This document shows positions 63,806 through 64,000 of a DNA stretch of 64,000 nt, one piece after another. The position numbers and the translations under genes are program-made. The DNA comes from Streptomonospora sp. PA3 (GTDB lineage Bacteria > Actinomycetota > Actinomycetes > Streptosporangiales > Streptosporangiaceae): NCBI RefSeq assembly GCF_009728995.1, contig NZ_VTZW01000009.1, positions 126,501 through 190,500 on the forward strand, written 5' to 3'. Position 1 is the stretch's first letter. Every line of letters begins with the position of its first letter. A model generated the notes under the pieces. It did no database searches. It was not told the origin of the DNA and saw only the letters and a program-made list of their open reading frames with translations.

Positions 63806-64000
63806 TGGTTACCGTGCTCGACGTAGTCCGCGAAGCGCAGTTGCTCGTCCTTGCCGTGATCCTGCTGCCGGGTGCGGCGGCCAAACTGCTCGACCGCTCG
63901 CCGCGCGGCCAGGGGCCGGCGGTGCTCCTGCCGATCGGGTGGCGGCGGCCCGCCACGCTCGCACACGGTGCGGCCGAGGGAGTCCTCGCCCTTGCGCTGC
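63805..64000 (+). CDS. MauE/DoxX-like membrane protein, 5' part only
   Basis: ATG 63805 overlaps the upstream stop by one base. The 65 readable residues (MVTVLDVVREAQLLVLAVIL...) have one helix, then a basic loop with AAKLLDRSPRG and the start of a second helix, like MauE-type proteins that carry reducing equivalents across the membrane. The gene continues beyond 64,000. Confidence 0.6.
   Translation, partial: MVTVLDVVREAQLLVLAVILLPGAAAKLLDRSPRGQGPAVLLPIGWRRPATLAHGAAEGVLALAL

Overview
This window is GC-rich actinobacterial chromosomal DNA. Signs of this are GTG and TTG starts with strong GGAGG ribosome-binding sites, two tRNA genes without encoded CCA, and actinobacterial families such as a DevR/DevS-like pair, an LCP protein, an ECF42-DGPF module and a mycoredoxin. 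A Thermobifida-type Cel6A cellulase with a perfect CelR/CebR operator and a NAPase-type serine protease suggest Nocardiopsaceae (Nocardiopsis, Streptomonospora, Thermobifida group). That placement is inference; no rRNA or housekeeping marker is present.

Region 1 (1-9,785) holds small membrane proteins, a secreted GH6 endoglucanase with a readable promoter/operator, a P-loop kinase, an erythromycin-esterase homologue, a PGRP-type amidase, a PH-domain protein and an SDR. A 281-bp element with terminal inverted repeats and a TA duplication separates two convergent genes (6,229-6,509). Region 2 (10,456-16,969) has an M20D amidohydrolase, a GntP transporter / CoA-transferase / LysR cluster and an AraC regulator, followed by 951 bp in which no gene is seen (16,970-17,920). 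Region 3 (17,921-22,854) has an F420-type (Ddn-like) protein, a VOC protein, a divergent TetR / flavin-monooxygenase pair with an operator, an MFS exporter and tRNA-Arg(ACG).

Region 4 (23,038-36,813) is a catabolic supercluster. It has divergent gabT-like and gabD-like genes; an operon of KdgT-type permease, four-carbon acid-sugar kinase, PdxA2 and an HTH-UTRA GntR; an operon of DUF3830, two maleate-isomerase-like enzymes and an FCD GntR; and a divergent D-2-hydroxyacid dehydrogenase / amidase operon. The same motif, ATTGTNGACAAT, lies upstream of gabT and in the dehydrogenase/DUF3830 divergent promoter, where it overlaps -35 boxes. I read this as one regulon (FCD GntR the best candidate) handling an unidentified small C4-type acid or amide. 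It is the best candidate here for an undescribed system.

Region 5 (36,860-51,262) starts with a DevR/DosR-like response regulator under a near-consensus dormancy box. Its DevS-like kinase is encoded tail-to-tail with it. Two large secreted low-complexity proteins follow, one with tandem 156-bp repeats and a His-rich stretch, then an AraC/NmrA pair, an L,D-transpeptidase lipoprotein, an LCP ligase, a GlsB-type membrane protein and a secreted chymotrypsin-like protease. Region 6 (51,378-64,000) holds an acyl-CoA synthetase with a TetR-type operator, a mycoredoxin, a methyltransferase, an MFS/TetR divergent pair, a DHFR-like protein, the DGPF-ECF42 pair, tRNA-Ser(GCT), a SigE-type sigma factor, and a Cys-rich protein coupled to a membrane protein cut by the window edge. 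Most convergent gene pairs are separated by long perfect GC-rich hairpins.

All annotation is by reading; no database search was run. Family names rest on motifs and remembered family sequences.
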